Shown here piece by piece: positions 1-11,425 of a stretch of DNA of 64,000 bases. Source of the DNA: Lycocorax pyrrhopterus obiensis. Taxonomy: Eukaryota; Chordata; Aves; Passeriformes; Paradisaeidae. The notes under the pieces were generated by a model. The model did no database searches. It was not told the DNA's origin and was given only the letters and a program-made list of their open reading frames with translations. A program made the translations under genes and the position numbers. Positions within the stretch are counted from its first letter, which is position 1. The number at the start of each line of letters is the position of its first letter. The stretch lies in the NCBI GenBank assembly GCA_014706295.1, contig JACSVZ010000037.1:3534001-3598000 (forward strand), written 5' to 3'.

Positions 1-155
1 CAGGGCAGGAGTTCAATAATCACCCCAAAACTGCTGGTCAAGGACTCCAGGACAGGGCAGGAGTTCAATAATCACCCCAAAACTGCTGGTCAAGGACTCC
101 AGGACAGGGCAGGAGTTCAATAATCACCCCAAAACTGCTGCTCTTCCCAGCCACA
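1..155. repeat. 51-bp tandem repeat at left edge
   Basis: About three near-identical copies of a 51-bp unit (core CAGGACAGGGCAGGAGTTCA) run from the first base to about 155. The array continues off the left edge. It lies in the SCNN1D intron after the exon ending at 510, so the next SCNN1D exon must be outside the window. Confidence 0.9.
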
Positions 156-509
156 TCAATCCCAGCTTCTGTTCCCAGATCAGCACAAACTGATGGACAG
201 GGATGGATTGAGGCAGGAATGGATGGAATAAGACAGGGATGGATGGAATGAGGCAGGGATGGATGACCTGTCTTGAAACACCCCCAATCTCTCATTACCC
301 AGCTCTGAAATCATCTCATTTTTCATTCTTTTTGTTTTGTTGGTTTTTTTAATGTACCTTTCAAGGCCCTGAGCAGCCTCACCTGGAGCTTCCACCCACA
401 CTTCCAGGAGCAAATTTAAGCCCAGATGGGGATCCCAGCCCCTGAGGGAACACCCAGAGCTCCTTTCCCTGCCTGGATCCCGGTGAAATCCTGCCAGGAC
501 CCCACTCAC
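156..509. other. SCNN1D intron, partial
   Basis: Non-coding on the minus-strand gene. It contains a short imperfect repeat of GGATGGATGGAATGAGGCAG type at about 190-270. No other exon is visible between the donor at 504-509 and the edge of the window. Confidence 0.6.
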
Positions 510-747
510 CAGCCTGAAGCCCACGCTGGAATGTTTCTTCCCTGACCTGAGGTCCGACATCCTCAAGAGGGAGAAGTTTTGGCTCAGCTTGAAGCCCGAC
601 CTGCTGAGGTTGGACAAGCCCTGGACGTGGATATTCCTGTCATGCATGTGGAATAACCTGGCTGAGGTGTTGATTCCGTACAGAAAGGTGATGGATTCCT
701 CTGCCATGCGATCCAGCTGCACCAGGTGTTCACTGACCAGCTCAAAC
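510..747 (-). CDS. SCNN1D: SCNN1D next coding exon (start of extracellular domain)
   Basis: 238 bases. The acceptor TTCTGTTCCTGGCAG precedes GTTTGAGCTG, and the donor is GTGAGT after GGCTTCAGGCTG. It encodes the segment beginning [17 protein letters not shown] and ending SSVGFRL, matching the ENaC region that ends with a GFQL-like sequence at a phase-0 boundary. Confidence 0.92.
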
Positions 748-2553
748 CTGCCAGGAACAGAATGAAGTTGTGAACATTCACATTTCTATCAGACAAAAAG
801 CACTTTGTGCCCTCACAGGATCCATGGAAAGGTTATTCCTTGAAGTCTGTGGGAGAATATCCGGCGATCCTGGTGCCAACGCTCAGCAATAAATTAATTT
901 ATCAGCAGCTCCAGTGGCTGAATTTCCAGTTGTTGGAAACCTCAGACCTTGCAGCTGTGCAGAGCTGCACAAACTGGCCTTTCTGTCAGCAATTAGCTAA
1001 TTATTCCAAGGAAATTACATAATTCCTTCACTATGTAACATGAAACTCCGTGATAACTCGCCCCTGTCGCGTGAGCCTCGTTGGACAAGCAGAGCCACAC
1101 AGAATTCCATGGTTTTGCCTCATTTACTGTGTTATTTCCATGTTTCTGTGGGAAACCCAGGAGAGCTGGCTCTGACACGCACCCTCCCAGAGCTCAGGAG
1201 CTGAGTTAGGAAGGACTCCACGGAGCAGCCACGTTTTTCAGGGAAAGGCTGATTTTATCAGAGCCCAAAATCAGCGAGCAGCTTCCACCAAGTGCCACGG
1301 CTCAGTTCCCTCTATCCTGACTCAGCTCGTGGAATTCACTGCTACAAGTCCTTGCACAATTCCCAACAAGATCTTTATCTGGAAACCAGCTGGGAAACAA
1401 CAACAACAGTCCTTTTCCAGCTGGGGCAGGCACAGCGACCTGGCTGTTCCTCCCGTGGGATGCATCCCAAACCTTTGGGACCATCCAGGTGTGAGGGGAA
1501 GCAGGTGGGGATGGCTGAAGGCACAGAGACCCCTCTGTCCCTCCTGTGGGAGGCACCCCAAACCTTTGGGACCATCCAGATGTGCTGGGAAGCAGATGAG
1601 GATGGCTGTGGGATGCAGCCAGGGGGTGCCTGACCCTTCCCAAACCTTTGGGACAATCCAGATGTGCTGGGAAGCAGATGGGGATGGCTGTGGGATGCAG
1701 CCAGGGGGTGCCTGACCCTTCCCAAACCTTTGGGACCATCCAGATGTGCTGGGAAGCAGATGAGGATGGCTGTGGGATGCAGCCAGGGGGTGCCTGACCC
1801 TTCCCAAACCTTTGGGACAATCCAGATGTGCTGGGAAGCAGATGGGGATGGCTGTGGGATGCAGCCAGGGGGTGCCTGACCCTTCCCAAACCTTTGGGAC
1901 CATCCAGATGTGCTGGGAAGCAGATGGGGATGGCTGTGGGATGCAGCCAGGGGGTGCCTGACCCTTCCCAAACCTTTGGGACAATCCAGATGTGCTGGGA
2001 AGCAGATGGGGATGGCTGTGGGATGCAGCCAGGGGGTGCCTGACCCTTCCCAAACCTTTGGGACAATCCAGATGTGCTGGGAAGCAGGTGGGGATGGCTG
2101 AAGGCAGAGAAACCCCCCTGTTCTTCTTGGAGGATGCATCCCTGACCCTTCCCAAAGCTTTGGGACCCTCCAGGTGTGCTGGGAAGCAGCCCAGGTTACC
2201 TGTAGGGATCCTGGGGGAAGCAGCCCAGGTTACCTGTAGGGATCCAGGTTGCAGATGGTGATGGCCGGGAACATTTTGGGCTCGGAGTGCATGGACATGG
2301 TGAGCACCACGGGGTAGGCCCAGTACTGGCTGAACATGAGGGCAAACTGCCAGTAGAGCATCCCAAAGCTGGCCAGCAGCAGCAGGGTCCAAAAGGCCGT
2401 CTTCATCCTGTTGCTGTCGGAGCACACGAGGCGGATGGTGCCGTGGATCGTGGTGTTTTTGCAGAAAAACTCGAACATCTCCTTGAAGGAGTCGTAAAAC
2501 TCGATCAGGCCTTCCTCCCTCTCTTCGTCTCCTCGTGCCAGCTCCTGCTCCAT
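510..2553 (-). CDS. SCNN1D: Epithelial sodium channel delta-type subunit, 5' part (two exons; gene runs off left edge)
   Basis: Minus-strand gene of the ENaC/degenerin family, which forms amiloride-sensitive sodium channels in the plasma membrane as trimers. Joining 2553-2234 to 747-510 gives one reading frame. The cytoplasmic N-terminus (residues 1-51) contains the family LIEFY segment and the His-Gly gating motif in TTIHG (37-38). The first membrane helix is about residues 52-73, followed by the conserved [13 protein letters not shown] junction and the start of the extracellular domain with sequons NTS, NLS and NFS. The junction TAC-AG|G-TTT is phase 2 and falls where ENaC exon 2/3 junctions fall. 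The rest of the ectodomain, second helix and C-terminus lie off the window. I assign delta rather than alpha from synteny with UBE2J2 and C1QTNF12; sequence alone only proves an ENaC alpha/delta-like subunit. The start at 2553 is the first Met in this exon, but an upstream coding exon is possible (see 8756-8791). Confidence 0.9.
1440..2175. repeat. 82-bp minisatellite in SCNN1D intron
   Basis: About eight to nine copies of an 82-bp unit containing CCAAACCTTTGGGACCATCC and GGATGCAGCCAGGGGGTGCC. Four successive copies start exactly 82 bases apart (for example 1664, 1828, 1910, 1992). Several frames stay open through the array, producing spurious long reading frames on both strands. The last copy reaches within 60 bases of the SCNN1D splice donor. 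Confidence 0.95.
2182..2245. repeat. 34-bp tandem duplication containing a splice donor
   Basis: The segment GGAAGCAGCCCAGGTTACCT plus the following bases occurs at 2182 and again at 2216. On the minus strand each copy reads CCCTACAG|GTAACC. The copy at 2234/2233 is the real SCNN1D donor by frame and family boundary; the copy at 2200/2199 is a decoy. Confidence 0.9.
2234..2553 (-). CDS. SCNN1D: SCNN1D coding exon (N-terminus and first membrane helix)
   Basis: Encodes 106 full codons plus two bases of the next. The donor after CCCTACAG is GTAACC at 2233-2228 (minus). A possible acceptor AG sits at 2558-2557, just before AGGATGGAG, so the exon may extend to 2556. A second identical donor lies 34 bases downstream. 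Confidence 0.92.
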
Positions 2554-2658
2554 CCTCTAAGTGTCTTTCTGGCCATGGAAAAGATGAAAAAGATCTTATT
2601 AATCTGAGGGAAAGACTCTTCTGAACAGGCCTCTTCCAAACAGGCCTCTTCCAAAGAT

Positions 2659-2775
2659 CCTCCCTTGGTGGGAAAATTCAGAGTGGGAAGAACATCATGG
2701 AATCCATGGTTATTTCCCTCGAAATGATGGCTAAGAAGCCATTCTAACCATGAGGGAAAAAAAGAAGATGAACAC
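2659..2775 (-). repeat. Inverted dispersed repeat, left arm
   Basis: About 117 bases that match the reverse complement of 4715-4837, including GGGAAATAACCATGGATTCC when read on the minus strand. Identity is high by eye, with scattered substitutions. The family is not recognised; it may be an old transposable element. Confidence 0.8.
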
Positions 2776-3990
2776 ACCAAAGAGGCCTTTTCCAAAGAGG
2801 CCTTTTCCAAAGAGGCCTCTTCCAAACAGGCCCCAAATGAGTTCGTAATCAGAAAAACCCGACAAGAACTGAGCAGAATCTGGATCCAGGAAGGAGCAAA
2901 GAGCTCAAACTGTGCTGCTGCTGAAGAAACGTGAGGTGTTTGCCCACACATCCACAGGATTTCTCCACCAGGGTGGATTTGTGAGTAACGCTGGGAAGTC
3001 CGAGGCCAAAAAGGGTGGGGAGATTTCGTCTTTCTAAGAACTCCAAGGAACGGGGTTTAATCCTGAAGTGTCGACTCACTGGGCATCCTTACAGATTTAT
3101 AATTCATGATTAGGGGAATACTTCTAGTGGAATATTCTGGTTTATGGGCCTAAAACAAGACTGGCTTAAAACTACCACTATGGCTTCATCCTTAAGTCAA
3201 GGAATTGGGATAAATCCAGCTTTCAACTGGATAAATTACAACCTGGTTTTCATTTTTGCTGTAGGATCTCCCATTCTGCAGAATAAACAGGATTAATTTA
3301 TCTCTGAACTCTGCTCCAAGATGAAATACAGGAGGTGTCGCAGAGTCCAGACAGGAATTTAGGGATGGAAGTGGAGAAAAACACCTCAGAGGGGATGAGC
3401 CAAATCAGGGTGTGGATAAAGCATTGCAGGTAGCACTGAAAATAAAAGGATCTCAGGGTGTTTCTGGAGACCACCAAAATATTAATTAATATTATTAACA
3501 GCTATTTTGCCACAGAAATAGGAATTTAAGGCTTCTCTGTGTTTTACAGCAGTGAAAAGGAAGCAGAGGAATTGAAAATCACTCAAAAGAGTGGCACAAA
3601 TCCAAATAAAAATCCCGATTTCCTTTGTCGCAGGAATTGAAACATCTCCTGTGCTACTCCAGAGAGAATCCCAGCCTTTCTGAGGATGTGTCCCGGCCTC
3701 TGGTGCCAGTCTGGGACATGTTGTTGTCACATTTCCACGTCCAGAACATGACACGGAGTGTGTGAGGTGTGAGTTTCCAACATTACAGCAGCCCTGAGTC
3801 ACCGTGCCCATTATGTCATTAAGAGAAGTTTACTGAGGCCAAACTTTGGGGCAACCTTAGCTCCAAATAAAAAAATCTTGGGATGCAGGGATGGAGTTTG
3901 AAAATGAGGAGAGCAGAAGTCACCAAAGAATTGTTGCAAGAGGCTCTGTGATAATGAAATTAAAGCTCCGAGTCTTTATTTGTGTGGAAA

Positions 3991-4104
3991 ATGTGGAATA
4001 AAAGGCCAGAATTGCCCAAAGTGAATGCTAAAAGAATCTACTCCTTGCTCATGAGGAAATGTAGAATAAAAGGCCAGAATTACCCAAAGTGAATGCTAAA
4101 AGAA
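3991..4104. repeat. Direct duplication, about 68-bp period
   Basis: A segment of about 46 bases with GAATAAAAGGCCAGAATT and AAAGTGAATGCTAAAAGAAT occurs at 3991 and again at 4059. Non-coding. Confidence 0.8.
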
Positions 4105-4714
4105 TTTCTCAAACACAGATTTTTCTAATGTCTAATTGTGACTCTAAAACCCGCAGACAAAGCCCACTTTTCAGAGATAATTCAGAGTTTTCAGGCGTTG
4201 TCAGTGGGATTTTAAGTTCATGGCTAATTCATCCCATTTAAATCTGCATTGTTAAAATAATTAGAATGAAAAAAAAATTGTGATGAAGCAAAATAATCCA
4301 GAGGCAAAGTGGCAAACAGCACAACCCCATATTTATAGCTACAAATCAAGAATATATCAAAAAATACACATCAAACAATCAAATCATAACCAAATCCAGC
4401 CCCCTCCAACTGTACCTTGGCAGAAACTCTGATCTCTGAGTGTTTAGAGAAGCCACTAAACCCAGCCCTGGGCTTAATCCTGAGCAGAAGACAAGTGCTG
4501 GCCCAAAGCTGCGGGGTTTGGGAGTGCAGAGGCCTCGGGAGCTGTCCAGCCTATATGGATCCAATCGATGACATCAAAGGGGGCAGGACTTGAGCAACAG
4601 ATCATGGAAATTATTCAAAGCATGATCCAGGGACTAAAAGGAAGTGAATAAACTGGACAAACGGGTTAACACCAAGGTTACACCGGAGTTAAACTTGGTT
4701 TAAGTGCTGCTGGA

Positions 4715-4837
4715 GTGTTCATCTTGATTTTTTTTTTCCCTCATGATTAGAGTGGATTCTTAGCCATCATTTCTAGGGAAATAACCATGGATTCCAGGAT
4801 GTTCTTCCCACTCTGGATTTTCCCATCGAGGCAGGAG
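4715..4837 (+). repeat. Inverted dispersed repeat, right arm
   Basis: Reverse-complement partner of 2659-2775, separated by about 1.9 kb. It begins GTGTTCATCTT and runs through CTTAGCCATCATTTC to TTTTCCCATCGAGG. Confidence 0.8.
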
Positions 4838-4993
4838 GTTTCTGCCTTCTTTCCTTGTTTTCCAGAGGCTGGCAGGATCCCAGGGAATCGGAGTTGTGAA
4901 GGTGTGCTTGAGGAATTGCATTCCTCAGCCTAATCTCAACTGATCAGCTGCTCGAGGCACACACAGATTTCCTCCTGCTTCTCCAAGAATATT

Positions 4994-5491
4994 GCCCACC
5001 CCATCCCACCCCATCCCACCCCACCCCATCCCACCCCATCCCACCCCATCCCATCCCATCCCATCCCATCCCATCCCACCCCATCCCATCCCATCCCATC
5101 CCATCCCACCCCATCCCATCCCATCCCACCCCATCCCAACGCAACCCATCCCATCCCATCCCATCCCATCCCATCCCATCCCATCCCATCCCATCCCATC
5201 CCATCCCATCCCATCCCACCCCATCCCATCCCATCCCACCCCACCCCATCCATCCCATCCCACCCCATCCCACCCCATCCCATCCCACCCCACCCCATCC
5301 CATCCCACCCCATCCCACCCCATCCCATCCCATCCCACCCCATCCCATCCCATCCCACCCCATCCCACCCCATCCCATCCCATCCCATCCCATCCCACCC
5401 CATCCCATCCCATCCCATCCCATCCCATCCCATCCCATCCCATCCCATCCCATCCCATCCCATCCCATCCCATCCCATCCCATCCCATCCC
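4994..5491. repeat. CCATC/CCACC pentanucleotide satellite
   Basis: About 500 bases made almost entirely of CCATC and CCACC pentamers on the plus strand (GGGATGGGGTGG on the minus). A few phase slips occur, for example near 5140 (CCAACGCAACC) and 5250. All three frames are open on the G-rich strand, giving artificial MGWDGMGWD-type proteins. The strong C/G strand asymmetry could allow G-quadruplex or hairpin formation. Confidence 0.98.
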
Positions 5492-8400
5492 CAGGCAGGA
5501 TTCAGGTGCTGAGATGGGAACAGAGCCAAATCAACCCCGTTTAAATCAGGTTTTGGGATGTGGTTTAGTTAAAAAGTGGCAGAAGTGATGGAGAAACAGA
5601 TTCATTGGAATGGTGAAAATTCCCATAATTATTTCTGATACTTTCCCACCTGGAAAACAGCTCTGGAGGAAGTTTTTTTAATATGAAAATATGAATATTT
5701 GGGATCCAGATGAAGTTTAGAGCCCCAAATCAGAGCCTGCCTTTCCAAATTGGATTTTCTCTCCCACTGGCAGCTGTGAAATATCAGCATTTACAAAAAA
5801 AGATGGAGATTTCTTGTGAAATTTGATTCAGAGAGAAGGGAGAAAGGACAAAGATGAAGGGAAACAAACTCCCTGAGTTTGACTGATTTGATTGATTTAT
5901 GCTGGATTTTGTTTTAGAAACCCCAAACCACGTAGAACGTTCCTCTCCAATTTTTCAATTCTTATTTAAAAGACTCAAATCCTGTTAACCAGCTGGTATT
6001 ACTCTGTTCTACCCCTCTTTATTATTAAAAAGAATTTTCCAAAAACATACCTGGAACCTGGTTTAAACTTTAAAAAACCCCAGTATTTTGGGAACTTTTG
6101 ATTAAAAAAGAAACCAAATTGAATGAAGAGCTGCAGCAGAGCCATGTGAAGAGTTAATTAGCTAAAATCTCATTAAAAAAACTCCCGGCACTGGGAACCT
6201 CATTCTGTCACGTTCGTGCCTCTGTCCCCCACCCTTCCTTCTCTCTTCATTCCACGTTGTGCAATGGAAAATGGCAACAATAAATCCGTGACAATGGAAT
6301 TATTGCACAAGGAGCAGGCACAAGACAGCTCCTGTTGCCTCACGATGGTGCAGAGATCCCCTGGCAGCACCTCAGAAAAATCCCTTCAGAATTTCCTCCA
6401 GGAATTTTTTTTCCTGCAGGAATTGGGGAAGAACTGGATCAGTGTCCCTCCAAAAAGATCCCAGTTCTGCTGGCTCGTAGTCCTGGATCCTGAAGTGAGA
6501 GGAGCAGGGGAAAAAACCTCCTTCACTGCTTAAAAATGTGGTGTTTCTTTCAAAATGCAGAGATTGTGGAGATAAGAGCCCTGAGAAAGTCCTGTGGGGT
6601 GGCAGGGCTGTAATTATCCTGAGTAAGGCTGAAAATGTTGATTAGGGCTTGGAGGGAGGGAAGGAGAAAATGCTTTGTGTGTCCTGAGGAGCAGCAGCTC
6701 TGGACACGCCACAGAAAGTTGCTTTTCCCACTGGGTGTTTTTAATTTGTTGATTTTAATGGAATCCCATCCAATTTAATTGATAAAAACAGCAGAGATGA
6801 AGAAAATGAAGGAGTTTTGCCATTTGGCTTGGAAGCTTTCACATATGAACTGTGCAAACTCTGCCCTTGGCCCTACATTTGATTATTATTATACTATAAT
6901 ATATTATAATGTTTATTTTACAGGCTCAGATGGATGATAAAATGATTCTCAGCTATTTGATAGACTGTTGAAACAGAAATAAATATCAGATTATAAAAAG
7001 ATGCCAGTATCAGGCAGCCAGAGCAGCAGGAGAGGCACACGGATTATCCTGCAGGAGACTTTAGCTCCTTCACCTAAAAGTGACGCAGTAAATCCATGTT
7101 CCTTTGTGGGATGGACTCAAGAAATCAGGGAAATCTTGTGCCAGACAATCAATTTTTAAATCCTTGAATATTTCCTTACAGCTGGTGCACATGGAAAATG
7201 TTTTGTAGAGGCTTGAGTGAAAGAGAGAAGCTCAGGGATGTTTTCCAGAGCCTCTCTTGCCATGCCTGCCTCATCCTTTCGAACTCAAATATTAAAATAT
7301 TTTGCCCAATATCACTGAAAATGTCCAAACCAAGAACTTGTGAGGTCTCTGAGGAGGCTCTGACTGGGCAGAGGTGAAAATCCCGCCCGAGCTCATCCCA
7401 GCCTCTCCTTCCTGCAGCCTTTCCCAGCCTCTCGAACACTGAGGGGCCTAAAACCAAAGCCCCACCTGAAGGGACCCCGGAAAATCCCAATTCCAGTGGC
7501 TTTCCCTGGGCCTCACCACACTGAGGCTCCGCTGTAATTTGCTGCCCACTGACCACACAAACTCTCCTTGGGATGAACTTTCTCCCTCACTGCATTTGTT
7601 CCACATTATCCTGCTCTCTCACAGCTTCCTGACTTTCCACTGCTGTCTCTCCCAGAGATTCCCACTTTTCCCTCTGGATTGTGAATGGACAAAAGCAGCC
7701 CCTTCCTGCAGCAGAGGCAGGGATGTGGAGCAGGGATAAATCCTGCCTTCAGGAGGTTTTGCAGACAGTTTAATCTCGATTTTAGCAGCTCTGGCTTTAC
7801 TCACGTCACCCCTTCCTGCACGAATGGAGTTTATTCCCCCAGGTTACTCTGCCAAACACTCTGCCCACATTTTGTCCCCTCACACACCACCCCAGTTTTC
7901 CCTCTGGAATGAGTTCTGCCTCTGGTTTTGTGGGGCCTCCCTCTCCCTGCTTTCTTCACGGCCACTGGATCAGCCAGTCCATCCCTCCTCCCACTCCAAA
8001 CTCCTGTGGGCAACTCCAGGAACAGGAACCTCCCAGTGCTCCCTCTTTCCGCTCCCAGCAGGCTCTGCCTCCTCTGTTTTTCCCGGTCCTTGCTCTCCCA
8101 AACCTCTGTCATCCTTACAAAGCAGAATTCCAGTTTATTCAGGAGGCAGAACAAAGGCAGTGCCTGCCCTGGAGAGCTTCCAGATGTTGCTTCACATCTC
8201 CCTCTGATCCTGCCCTAAAAGTGCTGCTGAATTCCTCGGGTTTCTGGATGTTTTCCTCATCTCCTGGAACGTCTGTGGAGCTCTGCACCTCAACATTTCC
8301 TCTGAGAATCCCTGAATTGCTTTTTGTGGGATGCTTTGAGGCCCGGCTGGGCGATCTCTCTGGAAATCCCATGGAATTGTCCCTGCAGGATCAGGATGGC

Positions 8401-8755
8401 CCCGGTGTCCCCGCGTGTCCCTTCTGCCGGAGCAGCTCCCAACGCTGCCAAACCTGCTCCAGGCAGAGGTGAACCCCCCTGAACCCGTGCTGGGCTCCCT
8501 GTGCCACACTTTTATCCCCAATTTTCCAAAATAAAGCTCCCTGGCACATCCTCCTGAGCCCAGCAATGAGCACATGAATAATCTGCTAATCACCAGCCGT
8601 GTAAATATTCCTTAATTACCCCTCTGGAATGAGGAGGCTCCACGTCAGCCCTGCCCTCGGTGCAGCCTCCAGCAGAGGGTTAAAATCCAGCCTCAGCACC
8701 AAAAAGAATCCTGCAGGCTCCCGGGATGACCAAGCATTCATTTCCACTCACTCAC

Positions 8756-8791
8756 CTTTCTGAGTAAGGTGGCTGCAGCTGCTCCTGGCAT
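8756..8791 (-). other. Candidate upstream coding exon of SCNN1D
   Basis: On the minus strand an ATG at 8791 opens a 12-codon frame (MPGAAAATLLRK) that ends at a strong consensus donor, AAAG|GTGAGTGAGT. Spliced to the acceptor at 2557, it would continue in frame through R-M-E-Q-E-L into the ENaC N-terminus. The acceptor has a weak pyrimidine tract and such a short exon can arise by chance, so this is only a hypothesis. Confidence 0.25.
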
Positions 8792-10099
8792 CCCTTTGGG
8801 ATAACACTTCCCAGGGGGTTTTTTTTGGCTTCTCTTCCTCTTCTGGTTTCTTTACTCACGGCTGTTCATCAGCGCTGTGCCCCCGCTCCGGACCTGTCAC
8901 GCCCTCAGCCAATCCCAAAGATCCACAGGATGAGATCCTGCTTGCTGGTGGATGGGTTTTTGTCCCGCTCCAGCCCCGCTGCAGGATCTGAAGGAATCCT
9001 GAGGCGATCAGGGCTGGCAGGGGTTGGAGAGCACCAGCAAAACCTCCTTGCTCTGTGGACATGCAAGATGCAGCCATCCTGGAACCCCAGATACCATCAC
9101 TCCGTCCTGAATGAAGCCAAAAATTCCCAAGCAGTGCCTCAAACTCCTGGAAAAAGAGGTGGAGAGCGCTCCTGGCTCCTGGAATAGTCCCCAAACCTTG
9201 GTTCCCAACGCCTGGCAGCAATTCCCAGGGGTTAATCAATCCAGGAACTTCAGCCTTTCCTGCTGGGAACTGGAACAGATGTCAACAAGAGGAAGAGGTG
9301 CTCCAGTGTGGCACCAAGGGAAGGAGGGGATGAAGAAACCGGGAACAAACTGCGCAAGGGCAAAACAGTCATTAGCAAATCCTAATTGAAACCAGCTATT
9401 ACATAAGTGCCTGTGTCAGCTGGCATTCCTCTCCCGACGGGGGCTTTTTTTTGGGATAAATCCAGCTGCAATGCCGTGTTTTCCACCTGCAGGATTTCCT
9501 CACCTTCTCCCACAGCAGCTCTGTCCACGGTGGAGTTGGGAATTGCAAACAAACAGCTCTGGAAGAAGCTGGAAAAGCCCAGGAATATTTCTCTGGATGC
9601 AGGGAAAGCCTCAGGGAAGTGTTGTGGCTTGGAAAAAAGAGATCACTTTGAAGCCTTTAAATGTTGCTAAAGGCAATCCAAACCATCAGGTCAAGGCAAT
9701 GGCTGAGGTGAATTATTTTGGAATCATTCAAACCTGCAGGAATTATTTGGGAGACCCCAAAACCCGTCCCGTGCTCGGGGTCTGTTTGCTCTGATGGTTG
9801 GGGGGTGTTTATTTACATTATTTCCATACATTAAGTATGGAAAGCACCAGATAACCCTTAAGATCTGCTATTAAAAACCTGGTTTTCATTTTTTTCATGC
9901 CCCAAAAAAATCTTTACCCATCAGTCAAAGAATAAAAATGCTGCCATGTGACTCCCAGGCCCCATTTCCTCCATGAGTAACGCGGAGTGAGGAGGGCACC
10001 TGAACAGCACAAATATTCCTGGTCTGACCTGTCTGATCAGCACCAGCAGAAATCCCCAAACAAACCCCAAAAGGGATGGATCAGGAGTGGTTTGTGAGC

Positions 10100-10350
10100 T
10101 GGGGGTGCTCTCAGGGACACTTGGAGTGCCAGGACAAAGGGAATGGCTTCAAAGATGGGATACTGGGAAGGAAATCTTGGCCGGGAGGGTGGGGAGGCCC
10201 TGGGATGGATTTTCCAGAGGAATTGTGGCTGCCCCATCGCTGGAAGTGTCCAAGGCCAGGCTGGAGCAGCCTGGGATAGGGGAAGGTGTTGGGGTTGGAG
10301 CTGGATGGGCTTTCAGGTCCCTCCAGCCCAAACCAGTGTGGGATTCTGTG
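10100..10350 (+). mobile_element. CR1-type LINE 3' fragment
   Basis: Degenerate copy of the 3' end of a CR1 retrotransposon in plus orientation. It has GTGTCCAAGGCCAGGCTGGA and CCTGGGATAGGGGAAGGTG, and finishes GGGATTCTGTG, like the CR1 3' tail. It is 5'-truncated with no coding capacity. Confidence 0.75.
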
Positions 10351-11282
10351 CTTTCTCACTGGATTTACCCTCAATAAGGGCAGAACTCTACAAATCCTTC
10401 ACAATTTTTTGTATCAATTCACATCCTGTTTGCCAAGCACATTTAAAGGAAAAGGACCAAAAAAACTCCCAGACAAAACAAACAACAAACACAGAAGAAG
10501 AGATTTAATTTCCCTACTCACCAGAAGCACAAAACAATGGCAATAAATCCCAAAATTCCCAACTCTCTTCCAGCAGAGCCTGTAAAAACCCAACTGGGAA
10601 GCTGTGAACTCTTGAACTCTTCTCTTCCCTGGCTGTGCAACCTCGGACAAATCTTTTTTCCCTGTCCCTGTTGCTTCACCTGTGAGGCAGCCCTGATGAC
10701 ACGGGCAGCATTGTTCAGGGGTTAATTGGTAAATTGTTAATTGGTGTTTGTCCAGAGCCCTGGTGATGTCACCTGCCCTGGCATGGCTTTGCCACTGCTC
10801 CTTAATTGCGCCAGGACATGTTGGAGTCATTCCACCCTCGTTAAAAATTTGTTTTTATGGGATATTCCTCGAGCTCAGCTGGCATTTGGAGAGGCTGGGC
10901 CTGCTCCTGTGTTCTTTGGGATTATTTTGTGCTTTCCAAAGGGTGCTGGGAGCACCAGATCCCAAATATTTTGGCTTCCAGCCTTTTCCATCAGCTCCCT
11001 GCAGTGCTCATTGCTCAATGTCAAGGACTTTCCTCTCGCTCCAGCAGCACCAGAACATCAGATCTGGAGATTATTTTCACTTCCAGGCCTGTCTGGCAGA
11101 GATCTGGAGATCAGGAACACTTGTAATTTGAATTTCCCGTGCAATCCATTTCATTTGCCTCCAGAAGGGAATGTTTATAGCCTTTCCCTGCTGGTTTTCC
11201 TGACATTCTGAATTTCTTGGAGAGGTGAATTCACTCCTCGCACAAGGACTGACTTAAACCTACAATACTTTTTGTATTCATT

Positions 11283-11425
11283 TTGAAAATTAAAATACCC
11301 TGGTTTTCCTCATTATCCCTGGCATTTTTCCTGGTTTTCTCCATTATCCCTGACATTTTTCCTGGTTTTCCTCATTATCCCTGGCATTTTTCCTGGTTTT
11401 CTCCATTATCCCTGGCATTTTTGCC
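11283..11425. repeat. Short tandem repeat (TTTTCC..CATTATCCCTGGCA)
   Basis: About four imperfect copies of a roughly 31-34-bp pyrimidine-rich unit. Confidence 0.85.

Larger units (their letters stand above)
2557..8755. other. Non-coding region upstream of SCNN1D coding exons
   Basis: No conserved coding exon recognised. It holds AGGCCTCTTCCAAA-type short repeats (2620-2650, 2780-2835), one arm pair of an inverted repeat, a duplicated segment at 3991-4104, the CCATC satellite and AT-rich unique sequence. If the candidate exon at 8756-8791 is real, this whole stretch is the first SCNN1D intron. Confidence 0.5.

Noticed and set aside
1302..2425. Frames of 254-367 codons on the minus strand
   Set aside because: They are translations of the 82-bp array, one of them running in from the SCNN1D exon in the wrong frame.
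4925..5588. Gly/Met/Trp/Asp-rich and Pro/His/Ser-rich frames of about 180-200 codons
   Set aside because: Translations of the CCATC satellite, open in all frames; not a gene.
7909..8472. 187-codon plus-strand frame outside obvious repeats
   Set aside because: The longest non-repeat frame in the SCNN1D-UBE2J2 spacer, but with no family motif and no splice or promoter context. The local lack of stops fits C/T-rich sequence.
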